From Flavicella sediminum (GTDB lineage Bacteria; Bacteroidota; Bacteroidia; Flavobacteriales; Flavobacteriaceae), in contig NZ_VDET01000036.1 in the NCBI RefSeq assembly GCF_006381105.1, positions 78,553 to 142,552 on the forward strand: a DNA stretch of 64,000 nt, written 5' to 3'. The position numbers and the translations under genes were made by a program. The notes under the pieces are model-generated. The model was not told the DNA's origin, did no database searches, and worked only from the letters and a program-made list of their open reading frames with translations. The number at the start of each line of letters is the position of its first letter. Position 1 is the first letter of the stretch. This document shows positions 55,070 to 63,907 of this stretch, piece after piece.

Positions 55070-56410
55070 ATGACATCAAGAAGAGATTTTTTAAAAAAAA
55101 CAACATTAGTAGGTGCAGGTCTAACAGTTGGGAGTTCTGCCATGGCTATGTCTGCCAAAAGTTATAACAACATTCTTGGATCAAATGACCGACTCAATGT
55201 TGCAATTGCTGGATTAGGTAGAAGAGTAGCTGCCTTTAAACAGCCAATTGCCGCCAAAGAAAGCAATGTAAAACTATTGTATTTATGCGATGTAATGGAA
55301 AGCCAACGCTTAAATGGTTTAAAGGCATTTAGACAACATATTGACTACAATCCAAAATTAGAAAATGACGTTCGGAGAGTTTTTGATGACAAACATGTAG
55401 ATGTATTCATAAATGCAACTCCAGATCACTGGCATGCTCCAGGATCTATCATGGCTATGAAAGCTGGAAAACACGTATATGTAGAAAAACCATGTAGTCA
55501 CAATATGCATGAAAATGAACAACTTGTAAAAGCATCTAAGCATTTTAATAAAATTGTGCAAATGGGAAATCAGCAACGTTCTGCGGGTCATACTATTGAA
55601 ATAATTAATAAAATTCATAACGGAATTATTGGTACTCCTTACAAAGCAGTTGCTTTTTATAGCAATGGGCGTGGTCAGGTACCGCTTCAAAAAAGCGCAG
55701 CAATCCCTAATGGATTAGATTGGGATTTATGGCAAGGCCCAGCTCCTAGAAGAAATTATACTTCTGAGACATGGAATTACAACTGGCATTGGTATGGATG
55801 GGAATACGGAACTGCAGAGGCTGGAAATAATGGTACTCATGAATTGGATGTTGCCAGATGGGCACTTCAAGTAGATTTCCCTGATCAGGTTTCTGTCGAT
55901 GCAGAAAAAAATCACTTTCGAGAAGATGGTTGGGAAATGTACGATGCTATGGAAGCTACTTTTAAGTTCAAAAACAACAAAGTAATCAAGTGGGATGGCC
56001 AATCGAGAAATAGCTATAACACCTACGGTGGTGGCCGTGGTACTATTATTTATGGTACAGAAGGATCTGTATTTATTGACAGGAGCAAATACCGATTGTA
56101 CAACAGAGCAGGAAAATTAATAAAGGAATATGATTCAAATTCTAACGAAGCAGGTACATCTTTAGGAGGTGGTGGTAGTACATCAACAAAACATGTTCAA
56201 AATCTTTTTCATACCATTAGAGGGAAAGCAAATTTAAACGCTCCAATTGATGACGCTAGTAAAAGTATGGCTATGGTTCATTATGCCAATATTGCCTACA
56301 GAATAAATAAAGGTTTTGATATCGACAACAAATCAGGTTTGATATACAATAAAGAAGCCATGGCATTGTGGAGTAGAACCTATGAACCAGGCTGGGAACC
56401 TAATTTTTAA
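55070..56410 (+). CDS. Tat-exported Gfo/Idh/MocA family oxidoreductase
   Basis: A 446-residue NAD(P)-dependent oxidoreductase. The twin-arginine signal 'TSRRDFLKKTTLVGAGLTVG' sends the folded, cofactor-loaded protein to the periplasm. The Rossmann motif is 'LNVAIAGLGRRVAAF'. 'HVYVEKPCSHNMHENEQLV' holds the EKP active-site Lys. 'NNGTHELDVARWALQV' holds the catalytic His region. Such periplasmic Gfo/Idh/MocA proteins often keep a tightly bound nicotinamide and act with DUF1080 partners on glycosides. It closes its operon; the bidirectional terminator at 56439 follows. Confidence 0.92.
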   Translation: MTSRRDFLKKTTLVGAGLTVGSSAMAMSAKSYNNILGSNDRLNVAIAGLGRRVAAFKQPIAAKESNVKLLYLCDVMESQRLNGLKAFRQHIDYNPKLENDVRRVFDDKHVDVFINATPDHWHAPGSIMAMKAGKHVYVEKPCSHNMHENEQLVKASKHFNKIVQMGNQQRSAGHTIEIINKIHNGIIGTPYKAVAFYSNGRGQVPLQKSAAIPNGLDWDLWQGPAPRRNYTSETWNYNWHWYGWEYGTAEAGNNGTHELDVARWALQVDFPDQVSVDAEKNHFREDGWEMYDAMEATFKFKNNKVIKWDGQSRNSYNTYGGGRGTIIYGTEGSVFIDRSKYRLYNRAGKLIKEYDSNSNEAGTSLGGGGSTSTKHVQNLFHTIRGKANLNAPIDDASKSMAMVHYANIAYRINKGFDIDNKSGLIYNKEAMALWSRTYEPGWEPNF

Positions 56411-56438
56411 TGTTTTACATTAAGAAATTGAACTACGA

Positions 56439-56494
56439 ATTGCAATAAAAAAGAGTCCTGAGTTTTTAAACTCAGGACTCTTTTTTATTGCAAT
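56439..56494. terminator. Bidirectional terminator, 27-bp perfect arms
   Basis: Perfect inverted repeat (56439-56465 with 56468-56494) with A-run and T-run flanking the GAGTCCTGAG core. It lies between the convergent oxidoreductase and sulfatase genes and serves both strands. Confidence 0.95.
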
Positions 56495-56504
56495 ATTTAG
56501 GAGG

Positions 56505-58208
56505 CTATAGTTGCTCCTTATACCTTGAAAACAAATCTACAAATGGCACTTCTCTTGCTTCATTTTGAGGTTTGTAATCCTTATTAATTGCTGGCCAATA
56601 ACGCTTGTCTATATTTTCTGTTAACCAAAGCATTAACTTAGCAAATAAAGCCTCCTTAAGTTCTGGTCTTTTCGTAACAAGGTTGTTTTTCTCAAAAGGA
56701 TCTTTTTCAATATTGTATAAATAAAGCCTACCATACCAATCAAAAATAAGTTTGTAATCTCCATCTCTAATAGCCGAATGAGGAGTAAGTGCCATAGGTT
56801 CATAGGGACTATTATAAATTACATTGAAAGGATAATGCCAATAATGCGTTGATTTTTTGTAGGTCTTCTTTTTATTCTCTACATCCGATAAGAGCGCGAT
56901 TAAACTTTCACCATCTAATTTATTATCCCTTACTATTTTCTTTGAATTATAGCCAGCCGCCTCTAAAAGTGAAGGATAAATATCCGTACAATCAACAGCC
57001 ACATCAATCCACTTACCTTCTTGTACTTTCCCTTTCCATTTAAACACCAATGGCACTCTAATTCCACCTTCTGTTACACAGGCTTTTCCACCTAAAAACG
57101 GATCATTATTTGTTCCTTTATTATTAGGCGTAATTTCAGCATCTATTCCTCCATTATCTGACATAAATACCACCAAGGTATTTTCTTCAATTGACAATTC
57201 TTTTAACTTGTTTAAAATTTCTCCTACCGATCTATCTAAACTTTTAATCATAGACGCATAGACCGGATCTTTATGTCCATTCCATCCTTTCGTTTTCTTT
57301 GCTTCAAAATGATTAATTTCCTCTGCTTTACCTTGATAAGGTGTATGTATGGCAAAATGTGAAAAATATAAGAAAAATGGTTTTTCCTTTATTTTTGCTC
57401 TTTCTTCGATAAAATTTAAGGCCTGAACGGTAAGATCATCGGTTAAGTATTTTTGTTTGGTTTCTTTTCCTGAATGTCCTATTTCCAAAGCTTCTGCTGC
57501 CACTTTCGGAAACATTTTATTCGTTCTATTATTCCATGCTCCTTTCCAATTAAAATAAGCGGATCCACCTGCATCAAACCAAGCCAATGGTTCAAAACCT
57601 TGATCTTTGGGTTGATATCCTTTGGCGCCAAAACCACCAACATGCCATTTCCCTATAAATCCTGAATGATAATCTTTCAAAGCTTCCGCGATAGAAAGTT
57701 CGTCTTTTCCTCCATCAATTGCACTACCCGTTGGAATAGCAGAATTCGAAATTCCGTTTAAAAGTGCCTGTTCTATTTTTATAGGATCTTTATGCTCAAA
57801 TACATCATGCACATAATAGCTTTTTGGAACAGGTTTTTTTTGATTGTAATAAGTAGCTCTTGGCGGCATTGCCGTTGTAAAACCAACTCTTCCTGCATAT
57901 TTACCTGTTAATATACTAGCACGTGTTGGAGAACATAATTGATTGGCATAAGCTTGTGAAAACGAAGTTCCTTCACTTACCAATCGATCTATATTTGGCG
58001 TTTCATAAAACATTTCTGAAGGATGTATACCGGTAAACTTATTGGCATATGCCTGACTGTCCATGATTCCATAATCATCGGCTAGAATAAATATTATATT
58101 AGGCCTATCTACCTTAGCTTCTTCCTTATTTTTATTTATTTTTTTGGACTGACACCCTAATACAAATAGTCCGAAAAGACTGTAAATACACAATTTTAAA
58201 TACGACAT
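56505..58208 (-). CDS. S1-family sulfatase, lipoprotein
   Basis: A 567-residue lipoprotein (Cys19 in 'LFVLGCQSK'). It has 'IIFILADDYGIMDSQAYAN', the formylglycine motif C92-S-P-T-R, 'GFIGKWHVGGFG', 'YFSHFAIHTPYQGKAEE', 'FMSDNGGIDAEITPNNKGT' and 'EGGIRVPLVFKWKG'. A long insert after the active site ('YYNQKKPVPKSYYVHDVFEH' and following) may shape the substrate pocket. It is the second gene of a minus operon, 40 bp after the DUF5722 gene. Confidence 0.95.
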   Translation of the reverse strand: MSYLKLCIYSLFGLFVLGCQSKKINKNKEEAKVDRPNIIFILADDYGIMDSQAYANKFTGIHPSEMFYETPNIDRLVSEGTSFSQAYANQLCSPTRASILTGKYAGRVGFTTAMPPRATYYNQKKPVPKSYYVHDVFEHKDPIKIEQALLNGISNSAIPTGSAIDGGKDELSIAEALKDYHSGFIGKWHVGGFGAKGYQPKDQGFEPLAWFDAGGSAYFNWKGAWNNRTNKMFPKVAAEALEIGHSGKETKQKYLTDDLTVQALNFIEERAKIKEKPFFLYFSHFAIHTPYQGKAEEINHFEAKKTKGWNGHKDPVYASMIKSLDRSVGEILNKLKELSIEENTLVVFMSDNGGIDAEITPNNKGTNNDPFLGGKACVTEGGIRVPLVFKWKGKVQEGKWIDVAVDCTDIYPSLLEAAGYNSKKIVRDNKLDGESLIALLSDVENKKKTYKKSTHYWHYPFNVIYNSPYEPMALTPHSAIRDGDYKLIFDWYGRLYLYNIEKDPFEKNNLVTKRPELKEALFAKLMLWLTENIDKRYWPAINKDYKPQNEAREVPFVDLFSRYKEQL

Positions 58209-58248
58209 AGTTTTATTTTTTCTTCAATTTTATTCAGTACTTCACTGT

Positions 58249-60357
58249 TTATTTTTTCTGTTTAACCTCGTAGCGAATTTCTTCCCAACTTGTTATTCCA
58301 ATCATTTTCAGATAGGGATCATAAACTTCACTTTCCTTTTCAGTTCCAAATGCTTGGTAAACTTTCCAAACAGGTTTGATACCTCCAGGATGCTCTTTAT
58401 CATCTGGAAATCGTCTTAACCCAATTCGCAAACCTCCTTCTTTACGATTGTCTTGCCAGTTGTGGTATTGAAAACCATCAATGCCATCTAAAAATTTTAA
58501 TTTTTTCATGGCATAGGCCATTCCTGCTGCTTGTTCGTTTAAATCTTTTTCACTATACGTAGGAGAATTTGTCCCATTTTCAGACAAGTACACCAATCGC
58601 TTGACTTTTCCTTTAAAAAGAACTTCTGGTTGTTTTACCCAAGCGTCTAAAACTTCTAAATTTTTAAAGGTTATCAGTTTGGAATTAAAATCAAAACTTA
58701 CTTTAGTATCTAGCCATGTTTTAGGTTCTCGTAATGATTCTGGATAAGGATGATGTGCAATAGCCCATTCAAAATCACCTTCCCTTTTTGAATATTGAAG
58801 CAATTGTTCTAATAAGGTTTTAGACAAATAGAACTTTGGATTTGATGTCCAATTCCAATAATGCGTCAATGAAATAAAAACTTTTGAATTCGAATTGTAT
58901 TTCCTAGCAATATTATGAGTCATACGCATAGATTTATGATAAATATCCATAAATACCAAGTCTGTTTTTTCACCTGCATTGGTCCATACCCAACCTGCAT
59001 CCACTTCATTATGAATGATCCAATGATGTATACGTCCGTATTTTTTATCCGGTCGGCTATACCTATTTGCTAAAAAATCAAGAGCCGCGGCGTAATACTG
59101 CGCCCCTTCTGCCGTTGTTAAATTTGGCATGGTAAAAATCCCAGAAGGATCACAGTCAGGATGCTCAAGAATACGCCCTATTTTTTTATCCACAGATTTC
59201 GATGCTTTATCCACCAATAAAATCGCAGATACCTCAATATTTCTTTTCGCTGTGCTTAAAAAGGTTTTATCCTGACGAGCAATTTCTTTTTTATCTACAT
59301 AATAAGTCGCACCCATATACTCAAAAGGCATGTTGTTTGGAGAAGGCTCGGCTCGAAGAAATCTATTGATCATTACATTCACTGTCACGCTTGTAATTCC
59401 TAAGCTATCTAAATCTGTGTAGGGAGCTTTTCGATTGATGCTATAACCACCCAATCCTTTTTTAGTGGAAGGCTTTATAAACGCATGCTTGTATTTAGGT
59501 ACTATAGAATCGGTATACCTGGCATGTGAAATTATTTTATACGTGGAAGCCACTTTTTCAACAAGCATCCATTTTGAAAGCAGTCGATCTTGCTGGTATC
59601 CATCTCTACTCGAAAAACGCTTCAAATCAACCGTAAAATTTTTATTTTTACACTTTATTGGTTCTAAAAATTGAAACTTTTTAAGTTCAGTTGCATTTTC
59701 ATAAACCCCAATCTCTGCGAGGTATATTTTTTTCCCATTATGAACTTCTCCTGAAATATGCACCTTATCCTTTGTCACCAAAACATTTGAAATTTTGCTA
59801 GAAAAGTCTTCCTTCAAATAAGAATTTAAATGTTTTTCAAAAACCAATTCTTGTTGTTTCTTTTGTTCCTTATTGGCTTCTATTTCCAACTCTCTTGAGC
59901 TCATTTTTCTAAGTTCAAGATTCTTTATTTGAATATTCAATGCTGCAGCCGAACCAAAATCCAACCGTAAAAAATCACCAGCTTTTCCCCAGTCACCAAC
60001 ATATTCACTCAAATCTATTCTAAATAAAACCCACCCTTCTGTACTACCAATATCTGAAACCATTACATTGCGAACCTGCTCTCCCAAAGGATAAAAATAA
60101 ACTCCAATATGATCTAAACCGGTTGGGCAGAAATATTCAAATGACAGCTGATTATTTTCTTTTATCAATTTTTTAGATAAAGGTTTTAAAAACAAATAAG
60201 GATCGGCACCCAACGTTTTAATATCATATACATTGTCTTCTAAGGCCCGTAATTCAAGTTGATGCATTCCTTTTTCTGAAATGTTCAAACTAGTAGTGGA
60301 AGATTGTGCAAATAATGCAAAGGGCACAAACAGAAAAAATAAAAGATATTTAGTCAT
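58249..60357 (-). CDS. DUF5722 putative glycoside hydrolase
   Basis: A protein of about 702 residues. The open frame extends to 60432, but that start lies inside the promoter motif. The ATG at 60357 gives the signal peptide 'TKYLLFFLFVPFALFAQ'. N-terminal sandwich modules ('GWVLFRIDLSEYVGDWGKAG') precede a DUF5722 domain from about residue 300: 'KKGLGGYSINRKAPYTDLDS', 'VTVNVMINRFL', 'HHWIIHNEVDAGWVWTNAGE' and 'RLVYLSENGTNSPTYS'. 'HNEVD' and 'LSENG' sit where clan GH-A barrels carry their acid/base and nucleophile Glu, so a retaining glycosidase is likely, but I know no proven activity. It is the first gene of a minus operon with a sulfatase. Confidence 0.82.
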   Translation of the reverse strand: MTKYLLFFLFVPFALFAQSSTTSLNISEKGMHQLELRALEDNVYDIKTLGADPYLFLKPLSKKLIKENNQLSFEYFCPTGLDHIGVYFYPLGEQVRNVMVSDIGSTEGWVLFRIDLSEYVGDWGKAGDFLRLDFGSAAALNIQIKNLELRKMSSRELEIEANKEQKKQQELVFEKHLNSYLKEDFSSKISNVLVTKDKVHISGEVHNGKKIYLAEIGVYENATELKKFQFLEPIKCKNKNFTVDLKRFSSRDGYQQDRLLSKWMLVEKVASTYKIISHARYTDSIVPKYKHAFIKPSTKKGLGGYSINRKAPYTDLDSLGITSVTVNVMINRFLRAEPSPNNMPFEYMGATYYVDKKEIARQDKTFLSTAKRNIEVSAILLVDKASKSVDKKIGRILEHPDCDPSGIFTMPNLTTAEGAQYYAAALDFLANRYSRPDKKYGRIHHWIIHNEVDAGWVWTNAGEKTDLVFMDIYHKSMRMTHNIARKYNSNSKVFISLTHYWNWTSNPKFYLSKTLLEQLLQYSKREGDFEWAIAHHPYPESLREPKTWLDTKVSFDFNSKLITFKNLEVLDAWVKQPEVLFKGKVKRLVYLSENGTNSPTYSEKDLNEQAAGMAYAMKKLKFLDGIDGFQYHNWQDNRKEGGLRIGLRRFPDDKEHPGGIKPVWKVYQAFGTEKESEVYDPYLKMIGITSWEEIRYEVKQKK

Positions 60358-60383
60358 AAGAATCGTGATGTATTTATAGCTTA

Positions 60384-60420
60384 TAAAATTACGTAGACTA
60401 ATTTTAAAAACCATCCTGCC
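60384..60420 (-). promoter_or_regulatory. PUL promoter 14 (minus strand)
   Basis: On the minus strand GGCAGGAT (60420 down to 60413) is 29 bp before TAATTTTA (60391 down to 60384). The DUF5722 start at 60357 is 26 bp beyond, which supports that start over the upstream one. Confidence 0.74.
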
Positions 60421-60620
60421 GAACAGGGTCATTCTACAGAAGGGGCATGATTGTTATTTTAAGCAAAAGAAATAATTTAGCAATCCACTTTTTCACCTAA
60501 AAACCATTAGAATAGGAACAAGTAAACTTTTTCTTGTGAACAGAATAAGGAAGTGATCCATCTAACGAATCTTCCTCTAAAAAAAAAAAAAATTCATTAA
60601 ATCGAAAAAAACCTTACATC

Positions 60621-62063
60621 ATGAATAAAAATTACTTCCTACTTCTTTTTTTAACAGTTCAATATGCGCTTTTTTCGCAAGACAAACCCAATATAATTGT
60701 CATTTTTGCAGATGACCTAGGCTATGCAGATATTGGAATTAATGGAGAAGAAAAGGATCTAAAAACTCCAAATATTGATTTATTAGCGAAAAATGGTGTG
60801 CGCATGACAGCCGGTTATGTAACCGCGCCCCAATGTATTCCCTCAAGAGCAGGCTTGCTATCGGGCAGGTACCAACAACGTTTTGGTCTAGATCATAATG
60901 GTACTGTACCCTTGCCTTTAAATGAAGTTTTAATTTCACAACGAATGCAAAAAGCGGGTTATGTTACAGGCATGACAGGTAAATGGCATTTAGAACCTAA
61001 CCATGAACAAAAAGAATGGATTAGAGAATTCATGCCAAATGTAGTGGCAGAAAAAGTAAAACCAGCAGATATAAAGTTCCTTAAAAAAGTACCTTATATG
61101 AGCTCTAACAGAGGGTTTGACAAAACTTTTCAAGGCTATATTCAAAATTACTGGGTAAATTACACCTTAGAAGGGGAAGAAAACTTAGAAGCGCACTGGA
61201 TCAAACAACAAGGATACCGATTGGATATTCAAACAGATGCCACCGTTCAGTTTATAAAAAATAATAGTAAAAAACCCTTTTTCTTTTACACCTCTTATTT
61301 TGCGCCGCATGTTCCGCTTGAGGCTACAAAAAAATATTTAGATAGATTTCCAGGAAAAATGACGCAACGTAGACGTTACTGCTTGGCGATGATGGCTGCT
61401 ATAGATGATGGAGTTGGTAAAATCAAAAAAACACTTCGCGACAAAGGAATTGAAGACAATACCCTTGTATTTTTTATTAGTGACAATGGAGCTCCCCTAA
61501 AACTTAACATGGAAGACAAGCCTATTTCCTTTAAAGGAGGTGCTTGGGATGGCTCCAAAAACACACCTTGGGTGGGTGAAAAAGGAATGATCTCTGAAGG
61601 TGGTATTAGAGTTCCCTATATTATGAATTGGCCAGCGGGACTTCCAAAAGGTTTGGTCTATAACAGACCGGTAAGTACTTTGGATGTTGCTGCAACTTGT
61701 AATGCTTTGGCAGGCCTACCTAATGCTAAAAATTTAGATGGTACAAATTTGATACCTTATTTAAATAAAGAGAAAAAAGGAGATCCGCATAAAGCTCTCT
61801 ACTGGAGATTTTGGGGGCAAGCGGCGATTCGAATGGGAGATTATAAGTATTATTCTTCTGGAGGCAAAGAATATTTATTTGACATGAACTCAATAGAACA
61901 TGAAAACAAAAATATCATCGATGCACATCCTCGAAAAGCAAAAAAATTAAAGAAAAAATTAAAAAAATGGGGAACAAAACTTAAAACTCCAGGCATACCT
62001 ACCACCGACTTTAATAGTCAAGACAAAGTATTTAGAGATTATTATTTCGGAGCAATTAAATAA
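60621..62063 (+). CDS. S1-family sulfatase
   Basis: A 480-residue secreted sulfatase (signal 'NYFLLLFLTVQYALFSQ'). It has 'IIVIFADDLGYADIGINGEE', the formylglycine motif C72-I-P-S-R, 'MTGKWHLEPNHEQ', 'YTSYFAPHVPLEATKKY', 'FISDNGAPLKLNMEDKP' and 'SEGGIRVPYIMNWPAG'. The active-site Cys-Ile variant at position 2 is unremarkable. A run of 14 A lies at 60579-60592 in the leader. No clean copy of the regulon promoter is visible in the divergent gap. The next gene, 24 bp on, is the TIM-barrel/propeller fusion. Confidence 0.95.
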   Translation: MNKNYFLLLFLTVQYALFSQDKPNIIVIFADDLGYADIGINGEEKDLKTPNIDLLAKNGVRMTAGYVTAPQCIPSRAGLLSGRYQQRFGLDHNGTVPLPLNEVLISQRMQKAGYVTGMTGKWHLEPNHEQKEWIREFMPNVVAEKVKPADIKFLKKVPYMSSNRGFDKTFQGYIQNYWVNYTLEGEENLEAHWIKQQGYRLDIQTDATVQFIKNNSKKPFFFYTSYFAPHVPLEATKKYLDRFPGKMTQRRRYCLAMMAAIDDGVGKIKKTLRDKGIEDNTLVFFISDNGAPLKLNMEDKPISFKGGAWDGSKNTPWVGEKGMISEGGIRVPYIMNWPAGLPKGLVYNRPVSTLDVAATCNALAGLPNAKNLDGTNLIPYLNKEKKGDPHKALYWRFWGQAAIRMGDYKYYSSGGKEYLFDMNSIEHENKNIIDAHPRKAKKLKKKLKKWGTKLKTPGIPTTDFNSQDKVFRDYYFGAIK

Positions 62064-62087
62064 AACTAATAGTAAAACTACAAGAAT

Positions 62088-63746
62088 TTGAAAACAATAA
62101 TAAAATTATTTTGCCTTTTCATTGTATCATTGGGAAGCGCACAAGAGATAGATAAATCATTATATGCTTTTGATTTTAAAATGGAACATATGCCTATTCC
62201 CGAACGGACAAAATTATTTTCCGATTTGGGCTATAGCGGAATAACACTTAGGGTGCAATCTGATAAGCAAAGAAAGAATCTAAAAGACTATTTGAATACG
62301 AATGAGTTTGTGAGTGGAAAATTGGACATACCTGTTGTTTTTTTTGGTTTTAATTTTTCAAACAATATTGAAAGTCAAAATAAAATGTGGCGAAAAACTC
62401 TAGCTGCTTTACCAGATAAAACATCATTATGGGTTATAATTAATGGGGATGCAACAAAAGAAAACACGTTGACTCTTTTAAAAGACATGGCTAAAGAGGG
62501 GCAGAAACTAGGTAAGGATATAGTTATTTATCCACATGATAATTGTTTTATTGAATCAGCAGAAGATGCGATTCCTTATATTGAAGAATTAAACGAACCA
62601 AACTTATACCTAACATTTCACTTGTGTCATGAGTTAAGAGCGGGGAATGGAAATCGGCTTTTAGAGGTTGGTATAAAAGCAGCTCCGTATTTAAAATTTG
62701 CTTCTATTTCAGGATCCAATACCACAATGCTTGAAAATGACAAAGGAAATTGGTCAGATGCTATACAGCCTTTAGACAAAGGTGATTATGATATTAAAAG
62801 ATTCGTTACTGTTCTGCAAAAAATAAATTTTAAAGGAAAAACTTTTTTACACACTTTTGGTGTTGAAGACGAACCTCAAGATCATCTATCACGCTCTATA
62901 GCTAAATGGCAAACTATGGTTGCTGACTCAAACCAAACCTTAAATAAAAATATTTCACATATTTTAGACAATCCAGAAAGCGCTTTTTGGGACCCTATTT
63001 CAAAAACTTGGTTTATTTCAAATTTAGGTGGAGAAAAAGTTACTCTTGAAAAAGATGCTTATGGTTGGATTACTCGTTTGGATGAAAATGGTAAAGTAAT
63101 TTCTAATAGATGGATTGATGGATTAGATGCCCCCACAGGAATGGCTTCTTACCAAAACTTACTCTATGTTGCAGATAGAGGATTTTTATTAGAAATAAAT
63201 ATATCAAAAGGAAAAATCATTCGAAAAATTGCGATAGAAAACAGTGAATTCCTAAATGATGTTGCCGCTGATAAAGATGGAAATATCTATGTTTCCGACA
63301 CCTTTACAAATACCATCTATACACTTCCCAAAAACAAGTCAATTGAAGTATTCGTGAAAAACGGAAAATTAGAATACCCAAATGGCTTATGGGTTGACGG
63401 CCGCAACTTAATTATTGCTACGTGGGGACCGATGACTAACCGCGCTACTTTTGAAACGAGTAGAAAAGGAACGTTGATGAAAATTAATCTTAAGTCAAAG
63501 AAAATTAAACCTGTTGGAAAAGGTTTACCAATAGCCAATTTCGACGGAATTGTCAAATACGGAAACTATTATTATGCTACAGATTGGACAGGAGGACGAC
63601 TTTTAAAAATCAATAAAAAAGGAAAAGTCAAACAAATACTTTCTGGCTTTTCTCAATTTGCTGATGTAGGCATAGATACCAATAAAGGCATACTTATGAT
63701 TCCTGAAATGAGTAAAAATCGTTTTATAAAGGTCAACTTAAAATAA
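62088..63746 (+). CDS. Secreted TIM-barrel (epimerase-like) plus SMP-30/NHL-type beta-propeller fusion
   Basis: A 552-residue protein starting with TTG and a signal peptide ('KLFCLFIVSLGSAQ'). Residues 25-285 look like a xylose isomerase-like (AP_endonuc_2) barrel: 'ERTKLFSDLGYSGITLRVQS', 'IVIYPHDNCFIESAEDAIPY', 'LYLTFHLCHELRAGNGNRLL', 'TFLHTFGVEDEPQ'. Residues 290-552 are a six-bladed propeller of SMP-30/gluconolactonase or NHL type: 'PESAFWDPISKTWFISNLGG', 'GLDAPTGMASYQNLLYVADR', 'LNDVAADKDGNIYVSDTFTN', 'YPNGLWVDGRNLIIATWG'. The barrel could isomerise or cleave a keto-sugar and the propeller could open a lactone. That is inference, but it fits the 3-keto enzymes at 53697-56410. Confidence 0.78.
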   Translation: MKTIIKLFCLFIVSLGSAQEIDKSLYAFDFKMEHMPIPERTKLFSDLGYSGITLRVQSDKQRKNLKDYLNTNEFVSGKLDIPVVFFGFNFSNNIESQNKMWRKTLAALPDKTSLWVIINGDATKENTLTLLKDMAKEGQKLGKDIVIYPHDNCFIESAEDAIPYIEELNEPNLYLTFHLCHELRAGNGNRLLEVGIKAAPYLKFASISGSNTTMLENDKGNWSDAIQPLDKGDYDIKRFVTVLQKINFKGKTFLHTFGVEDEPQDHLSRSIAKWQTMVADSNQTLNKNISHILDNPESAFWDPISKTWFISNLGGEKVTLEKDAYGWITRLDENGKVISNRWIDGLDAPTGMASYQNLLYVADRGFLLEINISKGKIIRKIAIENSEFLNDVAADKDGNIYVSDTFTNTIYTLPKNKSIEVFVKNGKLEYPNGLWVDGRNLIIATWGPMTNRATFETSRKGTLMKINLKSKKIKPVGKGLPIANFDGIVKYGNYYYATDWTGGRLLKINKKGKVKQILSGFSQFADVGIDTNKGILMIPEMSKNRFIKVNLK

Positions 63747-63845
63747 TTTTTCAAAAAAACAAAAGGCACAAAACACCTAAAAACAAACGCTTAATCAAAA
63801 ATAAAACTTGTGAAATCCTTTTTTAAAGCCTCTATATCGTGGTTC

Positions 63846-63882
63846 TACAGGATACAATAGAAAGTTACTTACGCTACTTTTG
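63846..63882 (+). promoter_or_regulatory. PUL promoter 15: TACAGGAT site plus -7 box
   Basis: TACAGGAT at 63846-63853 is 29 bp before TACTTTTG (63875-63882), a full TAnnTTTG match. ACAAT follows the core as in promoter 6. The ATG is 25 bp beyond, so cytoplasmic rhamnose catabolism belongs to the same regulon. Confidence 0.85.
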
Positions 63883-63907
63883 ATGTATTATTTTAATTAA
63901 CATACCA

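Noticed and set aside
60413..60429. Back-to-back CCTGCC and AACAGGGT as a divergent double site
   Set aside because: The plus-strand half has TTGTTATT at the 29-bp position, so only the minus-strand site is convincing.
60539..60575. AACAGAAT before the sulfatase at 60621 as a sixteenth site
   Set aside because: The octamer at the right spacing is AATCTTCC, a poor -7 box. Kept out of the set, though it deserves a look if transcription starts are mapped.
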